This document shows positions 16,181-24,814 of a DNA stretch of 64,000 nucleotides, one piece after another. The notes beneath the pieces were generated by a model. It had not been told where the DNA came from. It saw nothing but the letters and a program-made list of their open reading frames with translations, and ran no database searches. The first letter of the stretch is position 1, and every line of letters starts with the position of its first letter. A program made the position numbers and the translations under genes. This DNA comes from Tardiphaga robiniae (GTDB lineage: Bacteria > Pseudomonadota > Alphaproteobacteria > Rhizobiales > Xanthobacteraceae), in assembly GCF_013359755.1 (NCBI RefSeq), contig NZ_JABMCJ010000093.1:186001-250000 (forward strand), in the 5' to 3' direction.

Positions 16181-18384
16181 GCGAGGGCACGTCCACACCA
16201 CACACTCCGTCATCCCCGGGCTTGTCCCGGGGATCCACGTCTTCATGTGTGGATCGTGGGCAAGACGTGGATGGCCGGGACAAGCCCGGCCACGACGTGA
16301 GGAGAGGCTGGTGGCTTATCCGAAAGGCTGTCGCCGCTGCCATCGTAGTTGTGGTCCTGACTGGTGCAGCGACCGCCGCGTGGGTGGCCTCCCTCGGCCC
16401 TTTGCCGCTCGACCAGGCCCGCAAAATCTCCACCACCGTTATCGATCGCAACGGCAAGCTCCTGCGCGCCTATGCCATGACCGACGGACGCTGGCGGCTT
16501 CCGGTCGACGCGAGGACGTCCGTTGATCCCGGTTATCTCAACATACTGCTCGGCTATGAGGACAAGCGCTTCTACAACCATCATGGCGTCGATCCGCTGG
16601 CGCTCGGCCGCGCCGCGCTGCAGCTCGTCACCCGCGGCGAGATCGTGTCGGGCGGTTCGACCATCACGATGCAACTTGCGCGGCTGATCGAACCACGGCA
16701 GCAACGCTCGATATCGGCGAAGATCAGACAAGCCGTCCGTGCGCTGCAGATCGAGCGGCAGATGAGCAAGGATCAGATCCTCGATCTCTATCTGGCGCTG
16801 GCGCCGTTCGGCGGCAATCTCGAAGGTCTTCGCGCCGCGTCGATCGCCTATTTCGGCAAGGAGCCGAAACGGCTGTCGCTGGCGGAATCTGCATTGCTCG
16901 TAGCGCTGCCGCAATCGCCGGAACACCGCCGGCTCGATCGTCATCCCGGCAATGCGCGCGTGGCGCGCGACCGCGTGCTTGAACGCATGGTCGGCGAGGG
17001 CAGGGTGTCGGCTGCGGATGCCATGCAGGCGAAATCCGTCAGCGTGCCAAAGCTGCGCAAGCCGATGCCGATCCTGGCGCCGCATTCTGCGGATCAGGCA
17101 ACGTCGCTGCACAAGGATCGCCCCATCATCAAGCTGGCGCTCGATGCCGGTATCCAGCGTGCGCTTGAAGGCCTCGCGCGTGACCGCGCGGCGGCGCTGG
17201 GCAACAATATCTCCATCGGCCTGATCGCAGTCGACAACGAGAGCGGCGACGTGCTCGCCCATGTCGGCTCGCCCGATTATTTCGACGACCGACGCGCCGG
17301 GCAGGTCGATATGACCCGCGCGGTGCGCTCGCCCGGCTCGACGTTGAAGCCGTTCATCTATGGCCTCGCCTTTGAAGATGGCTTCGTGCATCCGGAAAGC
17401 CTGATCGAGGATCGGCCCGTTCGCTTCGGCAGTTACGCGCCGGAGAATTTCGACATGAGCTTTCAGGGCACCGTGCCGGTGCGCAAGGCGCTGCAGCTCT
17501 CGCTAAACGTCCCGGCTATCGCACTGCTCGATCGTGTCGGCGCATCGCGGCTGTCGTCACGGCTCAAGCAGGCGGGTGGCAATCTGGTGCTGCCGCCCGG
17601 GGAGGCGCCCGGTCTGGCCATGGGCCTCGGCGGCGTCGGTATTACGCTGCAAGACCTCGTCCAGCTCTATACAGGCGTGGCGCGGCTCGGCAGTTCCAAG
17701 CCGCTGCGGGAGATCATGCAGGCCAATGGCGGCGACGATCGCGAGCCGTTGCGGTTGATGGATCCGGTCGCAGCTTGGCAGGTCGGCAATGTCCTGATCG
17801 GCACGCCGCCACCGGAGAATGCCGCGCATAACCGGATCGCCTTTAAGACCGGCACCAGCTACGGCTATCGCGACGCTTGGTCGGTCGGTTTCGACGGACG
17901 GATGACCATCGGCGTCTGGGTCGGCCGGCCCGATGGCGCTCCGGTGCCCGGCCTGGTCGGTCGCACGGCCGCGGCTCCGATCCTGTTCGATGCCTTTGCC
18001 CGGACCGGCAAGCTGCCGGCTCCGTTGCCGAAGGCGCCCAAGGGCGTGCTAATGGCCAATAATGCAAAATTGCCGCTGCCGCTGCGTCGGTTCCGCCCGG
18101 TCGGCGAGTTGATCCGTACCGGCAGCGATCAGGCCCTGCACATCCAGTTCCCGCTGAACGGTTCCCGGATCGATGCCAGTGGCGGCGAGGGGCAGCTTTC
18201 GGGAGTGCCGGTTAAGGTGGCCGGCGGGGTGCTGCCCATGACCGTTCTGGTCAATGGCATGGCTGCTGGGGAACTCGACAGCCGGCGCCAGCGGCTGGTC
18301 GATCCGCCTGGTCCGGGTTTCGTCCGGCTGACGGTCATGGACGCCATGGGCACCGCAGACACAGTTGTGGTCAGAATCCAATAA
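16177..18384 (+). CDS. pbpC: Penicillin-binding protein 1C (bifunctional glycosyltransferase/transpeptidase)
   Basis: 735 residues in the order: hydrophobic anchor (about 46-70), GT51 glycosyltransferase (EDKRFYNHHG, about 128), transpeptidase with SxxK (SPGSTLKPF), SLN and KTGTS, then a BiPBP_C domain. The family polymerises and cross-links peptidoglycan; PBP1C may act in repair together with the upstream macroglobulin. Oddly, residues about 11-40 are encoded by an imperfect 36-base inverted repeat (16208-16297) of the type normally found between genes, so the first 40 residues (PGLSRGS, GRDKPGHD) are probably not part of the ancestral protein. An alternative GTG start at 16297 would remove most of it but lacks a ribosome binding site; the ATGA overlap favours 16177. 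Confidence 0.92.
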   Translation: MSEGTSTPHTPSSPGLSRGSTSSCVDRGQDVDGRDKPGHDVRRGWWLIRKAVAAAIVVVVLTGAATAAWVASLGPLPLDQARKISTTVIDRNGKLLRAYAMTDGRWRLPVDARTSVDPGYLNILLGYEDKRFYNHHGVDPLALGRAALQLVTRGEIVSGGSTITMQLARLIEPRQQRSISAKIRQAVRALQIERQMSKDQILDLYLALAPFGGNLEGLRAASIAYFGKEPKRLSLAESALLVALPQSPEHRRLDRHPGNARVARDRVLERMVGEGRVSAADAMQAKSVSVPKLRKPMPILAPHSADQATSLHKDRPIIKLALDAGIQRALEGLARDRAAALGNNISIGLIAVDNESGDVLAHVGSPDYFDDRRAGQVDMTRAVRSPGSTLKPFIYGLAFEDGFVHPESLIEDRPVRFGSYAPENFDMSFQGTVPVRKALQLSLNVPAIALLDRVGASRLSSRLKQAGGNLVLPPGEAPGLAMGLGGVGITLQDLVQLYTGVARLGSSKPLREIMQANGGDDREPLRLMDPVAAWQVGNVLIGTPPPENAAHNRIAFKTGTSYGYRDAWSVGFDGRMTIGVWVGRPDGAPVPGLVGRTAAAPILFDAFARTGKLPAPLPKAPKGVLMANNAKLPLPLRRFRPVGELIRTGSDQALHIQFPLNGSRIDASGGEGQLSGVPVKVAGGVLPMTVLVNGMAAGELDSRRQRLVDPPGPGFVRLTVMDAMGTADTVVVRIQ
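16208..16297. repeat. Palindromic repeat element inside the 5' end of pbpC
   Basis: Two 36-base arms (16208-16243 and 16262-16297) are reverse complements at 31 of 36 positions, separated by 18 bases. Each arm also folds on itself (CCCCGGG-CTTGT-CCCGGGG in the left arm, GGCCGGG-ACAAG-CCCGGCC in the right). Four of the five differences between arms are compensatory, keeping these inner hairpins intact. This is the form of the dispersed extragenic palindromes of Bradyrhizobium-type genomes. Here it lies wholly within an open reading frame and is 90 bases long, so it keeps the frame. Confidence 0.85.
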
Positions 18385-18434
18385 GCACGGGCTAACTGGT
18401 TGTCCGGTCGGCGGTTTCAGCGTATGCGACAGGC

Positions 18435-20177
18435 ATGGCCGAGACCTATCCAAGACCCCGATTTGGCGCCCCGCGCGAGCCGAAAACCCGTGTCGATCCA
18501 GGCAGCCGGCTGGTGTGCGTGCTTGATTTCGTCAGCTCCGGCCATGCCCGCGCAGTCGCGTTCCTAACCATTTGCGGGTTCCTGTTCTTCCTGCCCGGCT
18601 TCTTCACTATCCCGCCGATCGACCGTGACGAAGCGCGCTTCGCGCAGGCGACCAAGCAGATGGTCGAGACAGGCGATTTCGTCGACATCCGGTTCCAGGA
18701 CGAGGTCCGCTACAAGAAGCCGGTCGGCATCTACTGGATGCAGGCGGCCGTGGTCGAGACCGCTGAGGCGCTGGGCTTGCAGAACGCCGAAGTTCGCATC
18801 TGGCTCTATCGCGTGCCATCGCTGATCGGTGCCATTGGTGCAGTGTTGCTGACCTATTGGACCGCGCTGGCCTTCCTGGCGCGGCGCGGCGCCGTGCTGG
18901 CTGCGTTGATCATGTGCAGTTCGGTCTTGCTCAACGTCGAGGCCCGGCTCGCCAAGACCGACGCCATGCTGCTGCTGACGGTCATTGCCGTGATGGGCGC
19001 GATGGCGCGGATTTACCTGGCGTGGCAGCGCGGCGAGGAGGCCGACAAGTCGCGCTGGCAGGAGCCGGCGGTGTTCTGGACGGCCATGGCGATCAGCATT
19101 CTGGTCAAGGGCCCGCTGATCCTGATGTTCGTCGGGCTGACGATCATTGCGCTGGCGATCATGGATCGCTCGGTCGCATGGCTGTGGCGATTACGGCCGC
19201 TGGTCGGCGTCATCTGGATGCTGTTCCTGGTGCTGCCGTGGTTCGTCGCGATCTTCCTGAAGTCGGGGCAAGCGTTCTTCTCCAATTCGCTCGGTGGCGA
19301 CATGCTGAGCAAACTGGCAGCGCAGGAATCCCACGGCGCGCCTCCGGGCATGTATTTCCTGCTGTTCTGGATCACCTTCTGGCCCGGAGCGCCGCTGGCC
19401 GGTATGGCCACGCCGGCGATCTGGCGCGCGCGCCGCGAGCCCGGCGCACAATATCTGCTGGCCTGGCTGATCCCATCCTGGATCGTGTTCGAAGTCGTGA
19501 TGACCAAGCTGCCGCATTACGTGCTGCCGCTCTATCCGGCGATCGCCATCCTCGTCATCGGAGCGCTTGAACGCCAGGTGCTGGCGCGCAATTGGCTGGC
19601 GCGCGGCGCGGCTTGGTGGTTCGCGATCCCGGCGCTAACCGCTGTGGTCGCCGAGATCGGTGCCGTCGCGATCGTCCGCCATCCGGTGTTTCTGGCCTGG
19701 CCATTTGCCGCCGCAGCACTGGTCTTCGGCCTGTTTGCCTGGTGGCTGTATGATAACGCCCGCGCAGAACGCTCGTTGCTGAATGCGGTTGTGGCCTCAT
19801 TGTTCATGAGCGCCGCCTTTTATGGCGTGCTGCTGCCGTCGCTCCGACCGCTGTTTCCGAGTGTGCAGATCGCACGTGCGCTGCGTAACGTGGTCTGCGT
19901 CGGTCCCAAGGCTGCGGCAGCGGGATATCACGAGCCGAGCCTGGTGTTCATGACCGGCACATCCACACAACTCACTGATGGTGCCGGCGCGGCGGATTTC
20001 CTCGGGCAGGGCAGCTGTCGCTTCGCGCTTGTCGAATTGCGTTCAGAACGCCAGTTCGCGATGCGCGCCGAGGCCATCGGCCTGCGCTACAACATGGCAA
20101 CCCGCATCGACGGCTATAACTTCTCGCAGGGCAAAGCGATTTCGGTGGCGATCTATCGCTCCGAAGGGACCGAGTAA
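18435..20177 (+). CDS. GT39/ArnT-like membrane glycosyltransferase
   Basis: A 580-residue polytopic membrane protein with about 10-12 hydrophobic segments. The first periplasmic loop carries the acidic pair RDEARFAQATKQM and the YKKPVGIYW motif typical of ArnT and related enzymes that use polyprenyl-phosphate sugars (ArnT, RgtA-D type). Such enzymes transfer a sugar to lipid A or LPS core on the periplasmic side. The downstream genes overlap or abut it and supply a PAP2 phosphatase, a GT2 polyprenyl-phosphate sugar synthase and a LAB_N protein, which supports this role. Donor sugar unknown; galacturonic acid or mannose is plausible for rhizobial lipid A. Confidence 0.85.
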   Translation: MAETYPRPRFGAPREPKTRVDPGSRLVCVLDFVSSGHARAVAFLTICGFLFFLPGFFTIPPIDRDEARFAQATKQMVETGDFVDIRFQDEVRYKKPVGIYWMQAAVVETAEALGLQNAEVRIWLYRVPSLIGAIGAVLLTYWTALAFLARRGAVLAALIMCSSVLLNVEARLAKTDAMLLLTVIAVMGAMARIYLAWQRGEEADKSRWQEPAVFWTAMAISILVKGPLILMFVGLTIIALAIMDRSVAWLWRLRPLVGVIWMLFLVLPWFVAIFLKSGQAFFSNSLGGDMLSKLAAQESHGAPPGMYFLLFWITFWPGAPLAGMATPAIWRARREPGAQYLLAWLIPSWIVFEVVMTKLPHYVLPLYPAIAILVIGALERQVLARNWLARGAAWWFAIPALTAVVAEIGAVAIVRHPVFLAWPFAAAALVFGLFAWWLYDNARAERSLLNAVVASLFMSAAFYGVLLPSLRPLFPSVQIARALRNVVCVGPKAAAAGYHEPSLVFMTGTSTQLTDGAGAADFLGQGSCRFALVELRSERQFAMRAEAIGLRYNMATRIDGYNFSQGKAISVAIYRSEGTE

Positions 20178-21019
20178 TGGTAGCCCCGGACAAATCGCAG
20201 CCACAGACCTATCTGTCGCAACTCGTTGCGCTGGTCTGGCAGTCGTTCGCACAGCTCGTTCGCGCACCGTCGCATTCGCGGCGAGCCGAAGCTGCTCGTT
20301 ATTGGGCGCGCCGTTCGCTGGCGCTTGGCGCCGTGACAGCCGTGATCATCATCGCGTTGATGTTCATCGTCGACGCCACCGAGATCGGACTGATGCCGGC
20401 GCGGGGCACGGCCGGCCTGTGGCCGCTGCGTATCTTCACTGACTTCGGCAAGGACGAATATGTCCTGCTGGCGTTGTTCGCGTTTATGATCGTTCTGGCC
20501 CTGCTGGCGCCGCTGCGGCACGGCACGTCGCGCGCCGTACTTGTCAGCTTCGGCACGCGCATTCAGTACATCTTCCTGTCGGTCGCGCTCTCCGTCTTCG
20601 TGGCTGAAATCATCAAAGGCATGCTCGGCCGCGGCCGGCCATTCGTCAGCGGCGCCGCGGACCCGTTCCACTTTTCGCATTTTGCCTGGACGCCGGCCTA
20701 TGCCAGTTTCCCATCGGGTCATGCGACCACCAGTTTCGCATTAGCTTTCGCGGTCGCCGCGCTCTGGCCGCGGCTGCGCACAGTGATGATCGTCTATGCG
20801 GTCGCCATCTGCGCCAGCCGTCTCGTCCTGCTGGCGCATCACGCCAGTGACGTGGTCGGCGGCGGGCTGGTCGGCTGGATCGGAGCCATGACGGTGCGGT
20901 ACTGGTTTGCGGCCCGGCATCTGGCTTTCACCATCCACCAGGACGGCACGATCGACCCGCTGCCAGGGCCGTCCGCAGGCCATCTCAAAAGGGTTGCCCG
21001 CGGGACCGCGGCCCCATAA
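20177..21019 (+). CDS. PAP2-family membrane phosphatase (LpxE/LpxF-type candidate)
   Basis: 280 residues with about six membrane segments and the three PAP2 signature blocks: KGMLGRGRP (K-x6-RP), SFPSGHATT (PSGH) and SRLVLLAHHASD (SR-x5-H-x3-D, about residues 213-224). The start ATG shares one base with the upstream stop (TAATG). The family removes phosphate from lipid A, undecaprenyl pyrophosphate or phospholipids in the periplasm. Between a GT39 transferase and a GT2/LAB_N pair, a lipid A phosphatase of the LpxE/LpxF kind is the most attractive reading, but substrate is inferred only from context. Confidence 0.88.
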   Translation: MVAPDKSQPQTYLSQLVALVWQSFAQLVRAPSHSRRAEAARYWARRSLALGAVTAVIIIALMFIVDATEIGLMPARGTAGLWPLRIFTDFGKDEYVLLALFAFMIVLALLAPLRHGTSRAVLVSFGTRIQYIFLSVALSVFVAEIIKGMLGRGRPFVSGAADPFHFSHFAWTPAYASFPSGHATTSFALAFAVAALWPRLRTVMIVYAVAICASRLVLLAHHASDVVGGGLVGWIGAMTVRYWFAARHLAFTIHQDGTIDPLPGPSAGHLKRVARGTAAP

Positions 21020-21075
21020 TAAGCGGTCTTCGCCGGGCTGGCTGCGACAAGTTCCCGCAGGACCGCCCTCCAACC

Positions 21076-21831
21076 ATGAGCTCCGATTTGTCCGCTCCCG
21101 AAGCTGCCCCCGTCGACGTTTCCATTGTCGTGCCCGTGCGCAACGAGCAGGACAATGTCGCGCCTTTGATCGCCGAGATCACCGCCGCGCTCGATGGCCG
21201 CTGGCCCTATGAGATCATCTACGTCAATGACGGCTCCACCGACGCGACGCCAGCACGGCTCGCCGAGTTGATGCAAACGCGCGCCAACCTGCGCCGCATC
21301 GACCACGCTGCGTCATCGGGCCAGTCGGCCGCCGTGCGAACCGGCGTGCGCAACGCCCGCGGCGCCATCGTGGCCACGCTGGACGGCGATGGCCAGAACA
21401 ATCCGGCATTCCTGCCCAACCTGATTTTGGCCATTCAGGATGGCGGCGGCCGTGTTGGTCTCGCCGCCGGGCAGCGCGTTGGCCGCAAGGATACCGGCTT
21501 CAAGAAAGCGCAATCGAAGATCGCCAATGCTGTCCGCAACGCGATCCTGAAGGACGGCACCCGCGATACCGGCTGCGGCCTGAAGGCGTTCCGCCGCGAT
21601 GTATTCTTGTCGATGCCTTATTTCGATGGTCTGCATCGCTTCCTTCCGGCCCTGGTGCGCCGCGAGGGCTTCGACATCGCCTATGTCGATGTCACCGATC
21701 GGCCGCGCCATTCCGGTGTGTCCAATTACGGATTTTTCGATCGACTCTGGATAGGCATCATGGATCTTGCCGGCGTCTGGTGGCTGATCCGCCGCAAGCG
21801 TACGACGCCGGTCGCAACCGAGTTCAAATAA
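21076..21831 (+). CDS. GT2 glycosyltransferase, polyprenyl-phosphate sugar synthase type
   Basis: 251 residues with a GT-A fold: SIVVPVRNEQDN at the N-terminus, YVNDGSTD (nucleotide binding) and a DGDGQNNP metal/donor motif. The family includes dolichol-phosphate mannose synthase, ArnC and rhizobial RgtE, which load a sugar from a nucleotide onto polyprenyl phosphate at the cytoplasmic face. No C-terminal membrane anchors are present, which fits a partner membrane protein; the LAB_N gene starts on the base after its stop. It would make the lipid-linked donor used by the GT39 enzyme upstream. Confidence 0.88.
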   Translation: MSSDLSAPEAAPVDVSIVVPVRNEQDNVAPLIAEITAALDGRWPYEIIYVNDGSTDATPARLAELMQTRANLRRIDHAASSGQSAAVRTGVRNARGAIVATLDGDGQNNPAFLPNLILAIQDGGGRVGLAAGQRVGRKDTGFKKAQSKIANAVRNAILKDGTRDTGCGLKAFRRDVFLSMPYFDGLHRFLPALVRREGFDIAYVDVTDRPRHSGVSNYGFFDRLWIGIMDLAGVWWLIRRKRTTPVATEFK

Positions 21832-22170
21832 ATGCTGATTCAATACGGTCAGGCGCTTGGCGACTATATCTACGACGTCTTCGTCGCGAAGTTTGATTTC
21901 TGGCTCGCCTTTGGCTTGATCGCGCAACTGCTGTTTACCGCGCGCTTTCTCGTGCAGTGGATTTCCAGCGAACGCGCCGGACAGAGCGTTGTGCCGATGG
22001 CGTTCTGGTTTTTCTCGATGGCCGGCGGCTTCATGACGCTGATCTACGGCATCGCCAAGCGAGAGCCGGTGATCATCCTCGGCCAGGCCTTCGCCACGGT
22101 GATCTATGTCCGCAACATCATGCTGATCATCAAGAACCGCGGCAGCGGATCGAAGACGCTGTCGAATTGA
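21832..22170 (+). CDS. LAB_N-domain small membrane protein
   Basis: 112 residues, about three membrane segments, matching the lipid A biosynthesis N-terminal (LAB_N) domain: ARFLVQWISSE, VPMAFWFFS and the NIMLIIKN end are characteristic. It starts immediately after the GT2 stop (TAA ATG), so the two are certainly co-translated. LAB_N proteins pair with GT2 polyprenyl-phosphate sugar synthases; the fold resembles small PQ-loop/EmrE-size proteins and may anchor the synthase or flip the lipid-linked sugar. Comparable to RgtF of Rhizobium, though I could not align them. Confidence 0.85.
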   Translation: MLIQYGQALGDYIYDVFVAKFDFWLAFGLIAQLLFTARFLVQWISSERAGQSVVPMAFWFFSMAGGFMTLIYGIAKREPVIILGQAFATVIYVRNIMLIIKNRGSGSKTLSN

Positions 22171-22250
22171 CAACACGAAGGCTTCGTTATCGCGTCAACG
22201 CGTCGATCCGGTCGGGCGGCAGCAGGGACGCGGTTCGAACAACGGCGATA

Positions 22251-23447
22251 TCACCGAGCCGCATTGAGTGCAGCAAAGCCCCGTTCGAGATCAGCCTTCA
22301 GGTCATCCACGCTTTCTAGGCCGATATGGAATCGCAATGCGGGACCGCCGGGTGCCCATGTGGTGGCACTGCGGTAGTCCGAGCAGTCGAACGGGATGAC
22401 GAGACTCTCGAAGCCGCCCCAGGAATAACCCATGCCGAACAGCTTGACGGTATCGAGCAGGGCATCGACGGCCTTTTGCGGCGATGGCTTCAGGATGATG
22501 CTGAACAGACCGGATGCGCCGGTGAAGTCGCGCTTCCAGATTGCGTGGCCGGGATGATCCGGCAAAGCGGGATGCAGCACCTTCAGCACTTCGGGGCGGG
22601 TCTGAAGCCACTGCGCCATCTCCAGCGCCGAGCGCTGATGATGTGCGAGCCGCACCGACATAGTGCGCAGACCACGTAATGCGAGGAACACGTCGTCCGG
22701 TCCGGCACAGGTGCCGAGCAGCTTGATGCCCTCCTGGATCAACGGCCACGCCGCGCCATTGGCGGAGATGGTGCCGAACATGATGTCGGAGTGACCTCCG
22801 ATATATTTGGTCGCCGCTTGGATGCTGATATCGACGCCTTGTTCGAGCGAGCGATGATACAGCGGCGTGGCCCAGGTGTTGTCGTCGAGCACCAGCGCGC
22901 CGCGCGCATGCGCAATGCCGGCAATGAGAGGCACATCCGGCATTTCGAAGGATTGTGAGCCCGGCGCTTCGACCAGGACGGCGCGGGTATTCGATTTGAA
23001 CAGCGCTTCAATGCCGGCGCCGATCAGCGGATCGAAATAGGTGGTCTCGATGCCGTAGCGTGCCAGCATGCCGTTGCAGAAATTGCGTGTCGGCCGATAG
23101 GCGCTGTCGCTGACGAGGAGATGATCGCCGGCCTTGAGCACCGAGAGCAGAGCGGTCGAGATCGCGGCGAGGCCCGATGGCACGAGCCCCACGCCGGCAC
23201 ATTTCGGGCCTTCCAGTGCCATCAGCGCTTCCTGCAATGCCTTGGTGGTCGGCGTGCCGTGGCGGCCATACTGAAACTCGCCGCGATGCGCGTGGAGGTC
23301 GTCGGCGGTCGGATACAGCACCGTGGAGCCGCGCACGACCGGTGGATTGACGAAGCCCCGCTGCGATTTGGTGTCGCGGCCGGCGGTGACGATCACGGTG
23401 TCCGTGTCGAGCGAGGTGGTGCCGTGATTATCGTTCGAAGCTGTCAT
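22251..23447 (-). CDS. metC: Cystathionine beta-lyase
   Basis: A 398-residue PLP enzyme of the Cys/Met metabolism family. The Schiff-base lysine is in AATKYIGGHSD, preceded by the LDDNTWATP strand; GRHGTPT and the C-terminal APGGPALRFHIGLE segment (substrate carboxylate Arg) fit bacterial MetC. It cleaves cystathionine to homocysteine, pyruvate and ammonia in methionine synthesis. The frame is open to 23489, but ATG 23447 gives the usual N-terminus; neither start has a strong ribosome binding site. It converges on the LAB_N gene with 80 bases between. Confidence 0.9.
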   Translation of the reverse strand: MTASNDNHGTTSLDTDTVIVTAGRDTKSQRGFVNPPVVRGSTVLYPTADDLHAHRGEFQYGRHGTPTTKALQEALMALEGPKCAGVGLVPSGLAAISTALLSVLKAGDHLLVSDSAYRPTRNFCNGMLARYGIETTYFDPLIGAGIEALFKSNTRAVLVEAPGSQSFEMPDVPLIAGIAHARGALVLDDNTWATPLYHRSLEQGVDISIQAATKYIGGHSDIMFGTISANGAAWPLIQEGIKLLGTCAGPDDVFLALRGLRTMSVRLAHHQRSALEMAQWLQTRPEVLKVLHPALPDHPGHAIWKRDFTGASGLFSIILKPSPQKAVDALLDTVKLFGMGYSWGGFESLVIPFDCSDYRSATTWAPGGPALRFHIGLESVDDLKADLERGFAALNAAR

Positions 23448-23783
23448 AATGGGGCCGCCGGTCTGCAGGTGTTGCAAGGCCATTGGCATCTGGGTTGCCG
23501 AATGGCTGGTTCCGTCACTAAGAGGACACGGCGGATGGCCGTCAACCCCTTGACCCGGCTGGCTGATCGTTCTCTGTTGCGGACCTCGCGATCCCCCGCG
23601 GCACGTTGAGGGGCCTGCCGCGAAATCTGCGATTTCCTGCTGATTCGTACGGTCTTTTTAGATCGTCTCTGCTGTCGTTCGCCTTTCCGGTCGGGCCATT
23701 CACGGCTATGGAACTGATCCGTAGGCTCGTCATTCAATTCTTTGCGTCGACCGAGCGTCCTGACGTCCCCAAAGAGGCCTTAC

Positions 23784-24800
23784 ATGAAACGCGCAACCTT
23801 GATGTTCTCTCTCGCTCTTGCCGCCAGTCTGACCGCGCAAGGTGCATCTGCGCAGACGCTCAAGACCGTGAAGGACCGCGGCATGCTGTCCTGCGGCGTC
23901 ACCCAGGGCTTGCCGGGTTTCTCGGCGCCGGATGACAAGGGCAACTGGGTCGGCTTCGATGTCGACCTGTGCCGCGGCATCGCGGCGGCGATCTTCAACG
24001 ATGCCACCAAGGTGAAATATGTGCCGCTCTCGGCGAAGGATCGCTTTACTGCCTTGCAGTCCGGCGAGATCGACGTGCTGTCGCGCAATACGACCTGGAC
24101 GCTATCGCGCGATACGTCGCTCGGCGTAAACTTCGCCGGCATCAATTACTATGATGGCCAGGGCTTTCTGGTCCGCAAGGCGCTCAAGGTGAATTCGGCG
24201 CTCGAACTCAACAGCGCTTCGATCTGCCTGCAGACCGGCACCACCAACGAGCAGAATGTTGCCGACTATTTCAAGGGCAACAACATGAAGTATGAGGTAA
24301 TCGCGTTCTCGACCGCCGACGAAACCATCAAAGCCTATGAGTCGGGCCGCTGTGACGTCTTCACCGCTGATCTCTCGCAACTTTATGCGGAACGCCTGAA
24401 GCTCACCGTGCCTGCCGATCACGCGGTGTTGCCTGAAGTGATCTCCAAGGAGCCGCTCGGCCCGCTGGTACGCCATGGCGATGATCAGTGGCTGGATGTG
24501 GTGCGCTGGACGCTGTTCGCCATGATCAATGCGGAGGAGCTCGGCATCACGCAGAAGAACGTCGATGACCAGGCAAAATCCGACAAGCCGGAGCTGAAGC
24601 GTATCTTTGGCACCGACGGCAATCTCGGTGAAACGCTGGGCCTCACCAAGGACTGGTTTGCGCGCATCATCAAGGCGACCGGCAATTACGGCGAGGTGTT
24701 CGACCGCAATGTAGGCGCAGGCTCCAAGCTCGGGATCTCGCGCGGACTGAACCAGCTCTGGAACAAGGGCGGTATCCAATACGCGCCGCCGATCCGCTGA
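23784..24800 (+). CDS. aapJ: General L-amino acid ABC transporter, substrate-binding protein
   Basis: 338 residues with a Sec signal peptide (cleavage after GASA, residue 23) and a class 3 periplasmic binding domain (DRGMLSCGV, GFDVDLCRGIAAA, LSRNTTWTL, CLQTGTTNEQN). Long binding proteins of this type with four-gene layout JQMP are the Aap system of rhizobia, which takes up a broad range of L-amino acids. The start is ATG 23784, seven bases after AAAGAGG; an upstream in-frame ATG at 23742 is not used because it would bury the signal peptide. First gene of aapJQMP. Confidence 0.93.
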   Translation: MKRATLMFSLALAASLTAQGASAQTLKTVKDRGMLSCGVTQGLPGFSAPDDKGNWVGFDVDLCRGIAAAIFNDATKVKYVPLSAKDRFTALQSGEIDVLSRNTTWTLSRDTSLGVNFAGINYYDGQGFLVRKALKVNSALELNSASICLQTGTTNEQNVADYFKGNNMKYEVIAFSTADETIKAYESGRCDVFTADLSQLYAERLKLTVPADHAVLPEVISKEPLGPLVRHGDDQWLDVVRWTLFAMINAEELGITQKNVDDQAKSDKPELKRIFGTDGNLGETLGLTKDWFARIIKATGNYGEVFDRNVGAGSKLGISRGLNQLWNKGGIQYAPPIR

Positions 24801-24814
24801 GCGCATCATCGCCC

